From an uncultured bacterium (GTDB lineage Bacteria; Actinomycetota; Coriobacteriia; Coriobacteriales; Eggerthellaceae), in NCBI GenBank assembly GCA_905214325.1, contig CAJMLT010000034.1, positions 1 through 16,067 of the forward strand: DNA of 16,067 nucleotides. The letters run 5' to 3'. Position 1 is the stretch's first letter. Each line of letters opens with the position of its first letter. Positions 15,402 through 16,067 of this stretch are shown here, in pieces. A program made the position numbers and the translations under genes. A model generated the notes under the pieces. The model was given only the letters and a program-made list of their open reading frames with translations, did no database searches and was not told where the DNA came from.

Positions 15402-15617
15402 ATGACATGGGGAACATTTGTTGTGGGAAGTGTATTATGCGCGATCGTGACGGCCATCATCGTCTATCTGATAAGGAATGCGAGAGCCGGTAGGCATGTT
15501 GGATGTTCGTCCTGCAATGCCTGCTCGAAGGCGGATGGTTCCACCCGTCAGGGTGGTTGCGCCTGTGCCGATCTCATGGTGGAAGCTATGGACGCGCAAC
15601 TGGGGTCTCAACACTGA
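15402..15617 (+). CDS. FeoB-associated Cys-rich membrane protein
   Basis: 71 aa, with AAAGGAG (15388-15394) 7 nt before the ATG and 29 bp after feoB. One N-terminal membrane segment (about residues 5-23, FVVGSVLCAIVTAIIVYLI) leads to a basic stretch and then the cysteine cluster CSSCNAC ... CAC. This is the layout of the FeoB-associated Cys-rich membrane protein family (PF12669), which is often the third gene of feo operons in Gram-positive bacteria. It probably stays in the membrane with the cysteine tail in the cytoplasm and may assist FeoB; binding of iron by the cysteines is inferred. Confidence 0.88.
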   Translation: MTWGTFVVGSVLCAIVTAIIVYLIRNARAGRHVGCSSCNACSKADGSTRQGGCACADLMVEAMDAQLGSQH

Positions 15618-15666
15618 AACGGTGTAGGGTTTCCCTTCCGGGAGTCCCTGCGGAAAAGGAGTCATC

Positions 15667-15729
15667 ATGAGTATCAACGTCGCTGATTACGAAAGATTGA
15701 AAGAAGCCATTTTCGGAGAAGGGGACTGA
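15667..15729 (+). CDS. Predicted 20-aa microprotein at the end of the feo operon
   Basis: The ATG at 15667 opens a 20-codon frame (start MSINVADYERLKEAIFG, end EGD) closed by TGA at 15727-15729. AAAAGGAG (15654-15661) ends 5 nt before it, a strong ribosome site. The peptide is acidic, probably helical, with no Cys and no membrane segment. It lies 49 bp after the Cys-rich protein gene and in the same direction. I do not recognise it. The ribosome site is what supports translation; without comparison to other genomes it may be a chance frame. Confidence 0.5.
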   Translation: MSINVADYERLKEAIFGEGD

Positions 15730-16067
15730 GGTTCATCCTCCAGCCTTCTCCTCGTACCTTTTACTAACACACTCGGTGACCGCCGATCGGGAAGGGAACA
15801 GCCCCTTGTTCAGTTCTTCGTACCTTTCCTTTCTCGTTCGGTTTTTCGGAGTCACACGGGGAACAGGAGCGCGTAATGCGCTCCTGTTTTGTTGGTGCGT
15901 GGAATTACGTAGGAGCTGTTGCCGTGTTTGCAGGCGTATTGCATCGTCGGTTCCCGAGCGAAGAAGCGCGCCTGTTCGCCCACTCATCCCTGATACGCTT
16001 TTGATGCACAGAGTGGTGTAGGGTGTCTTGCTGATCGAGGATTCGCAGGTTCTATTCACGTGCTTGC
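15730..16067. other. Non-coding stretch with one strong terminator
   Basis: Open frames on both strands here are short, lack good ribosome sites and cross the hairpin at 15862-15888, so I do not call a gene. The stretch holds a weak hairpin (GAACA/TGTTC near 15796-15812), the repeated 9-mer TCGTACCTT (15752-15760 and 15818-15826), and the terminator. After the terminator I see no clear promoter or RNA gene up to the window end. Confidence 0.5.
15862..15890 (+). terminator. Intrinsic terminator
   Basis: AACAGGAGCGC-gtaat-GCGCTCCTGTT is a perfect 11-bp stem with a 5-nt loop, followed by TT G TT. It is the strongest terminator-like hairpin in the window and probably ends the feo transcript or a short RNA from this region. 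The A-run on the 5' side is short, so reverse-strand use is less likely. Confidence 0.8.

Noticed and set aside
15776..16021. 81-codon plus-strand frame after the feo locus
   Set aside because: It crosses the terminator stem, has no ribosome site and the protein has no recognisable feature.
16040..16067. AGGTTCTATTC near the window end, slightly like a tRNA T-arm
   Set aside because: The T-loop purine is missing and no D-arm, anticodon arm or acceptor pairing is seen upstream.

Overview
The window looks like a chromosomal segment of an actinobacterium of the class Coriobacteriia. This is an inference from gene content and protein style: a Tad/Flp pilus locus with a very large TadG-like protein, phosphoglycerate-mutase-type homoserine kinase beside thrC, DUF6125 and DUF6483 proteins, and a feo operon with a FeoB-associated Cys-rich protein. 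The DNA is moderately GC-rich with strong AGGAGG-type ribosome sites. No species can be named from the sequence alone.

Layout. (1) 1-4389, plus strand: the end of a Tad/Flp pilus (type IVc) gene block. A partial gene, a 720-aa TadG-like protein, a TadE-like pseudopilin, a single-membrane-span protein, a DUF192 protein and a zinc-ribbon protein follow each other. Most starts overlap the preceding stop or use a strong ribosome site, so this is probably one transcription unit. (2) 4408-7264: threonine synthase (minus) and an ApgM-like probable homoserine kinase (plus) are divergent from an 82-bp gap; together they would convert homoserine to threonine. (3) 7375-9170: a small DtxR/MntR-type metal regulator, a short-chain dehydrogenase and a DUF6125 protein. 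(4) 9257-11970: ruvC, ruvA and ruvB (Holliday junction resolution) plus a DUF6483 protein, with a good promoter before ruvC. (5) 12071-15729: an iron(II) uptake locus. It has a promoter with a GTTAAC palindrome, two feoA genes, a terminator-like hairpin, a second GTTAAC inverted repeat, feoB, a FeoB-associated Cys-rich membrane protein and a predicted 20-aa microprotein. (6) 15730-16067: no convincing gene, but one strong hairpin terminator at 15862-15890.

The most notable points are a tandem duplication of about 69 residues in the extracytoplasmic loop of FeoB, paired GTTAAC operators that split the feo locus into two regulated parts, the 20-codon gene at the operon end, and a CxxCH motif in the large pilus-locus protein. 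I found no CRISPR array, insertion sequence, tRNA or rRNA, and no clearly novel defence or mobile system.
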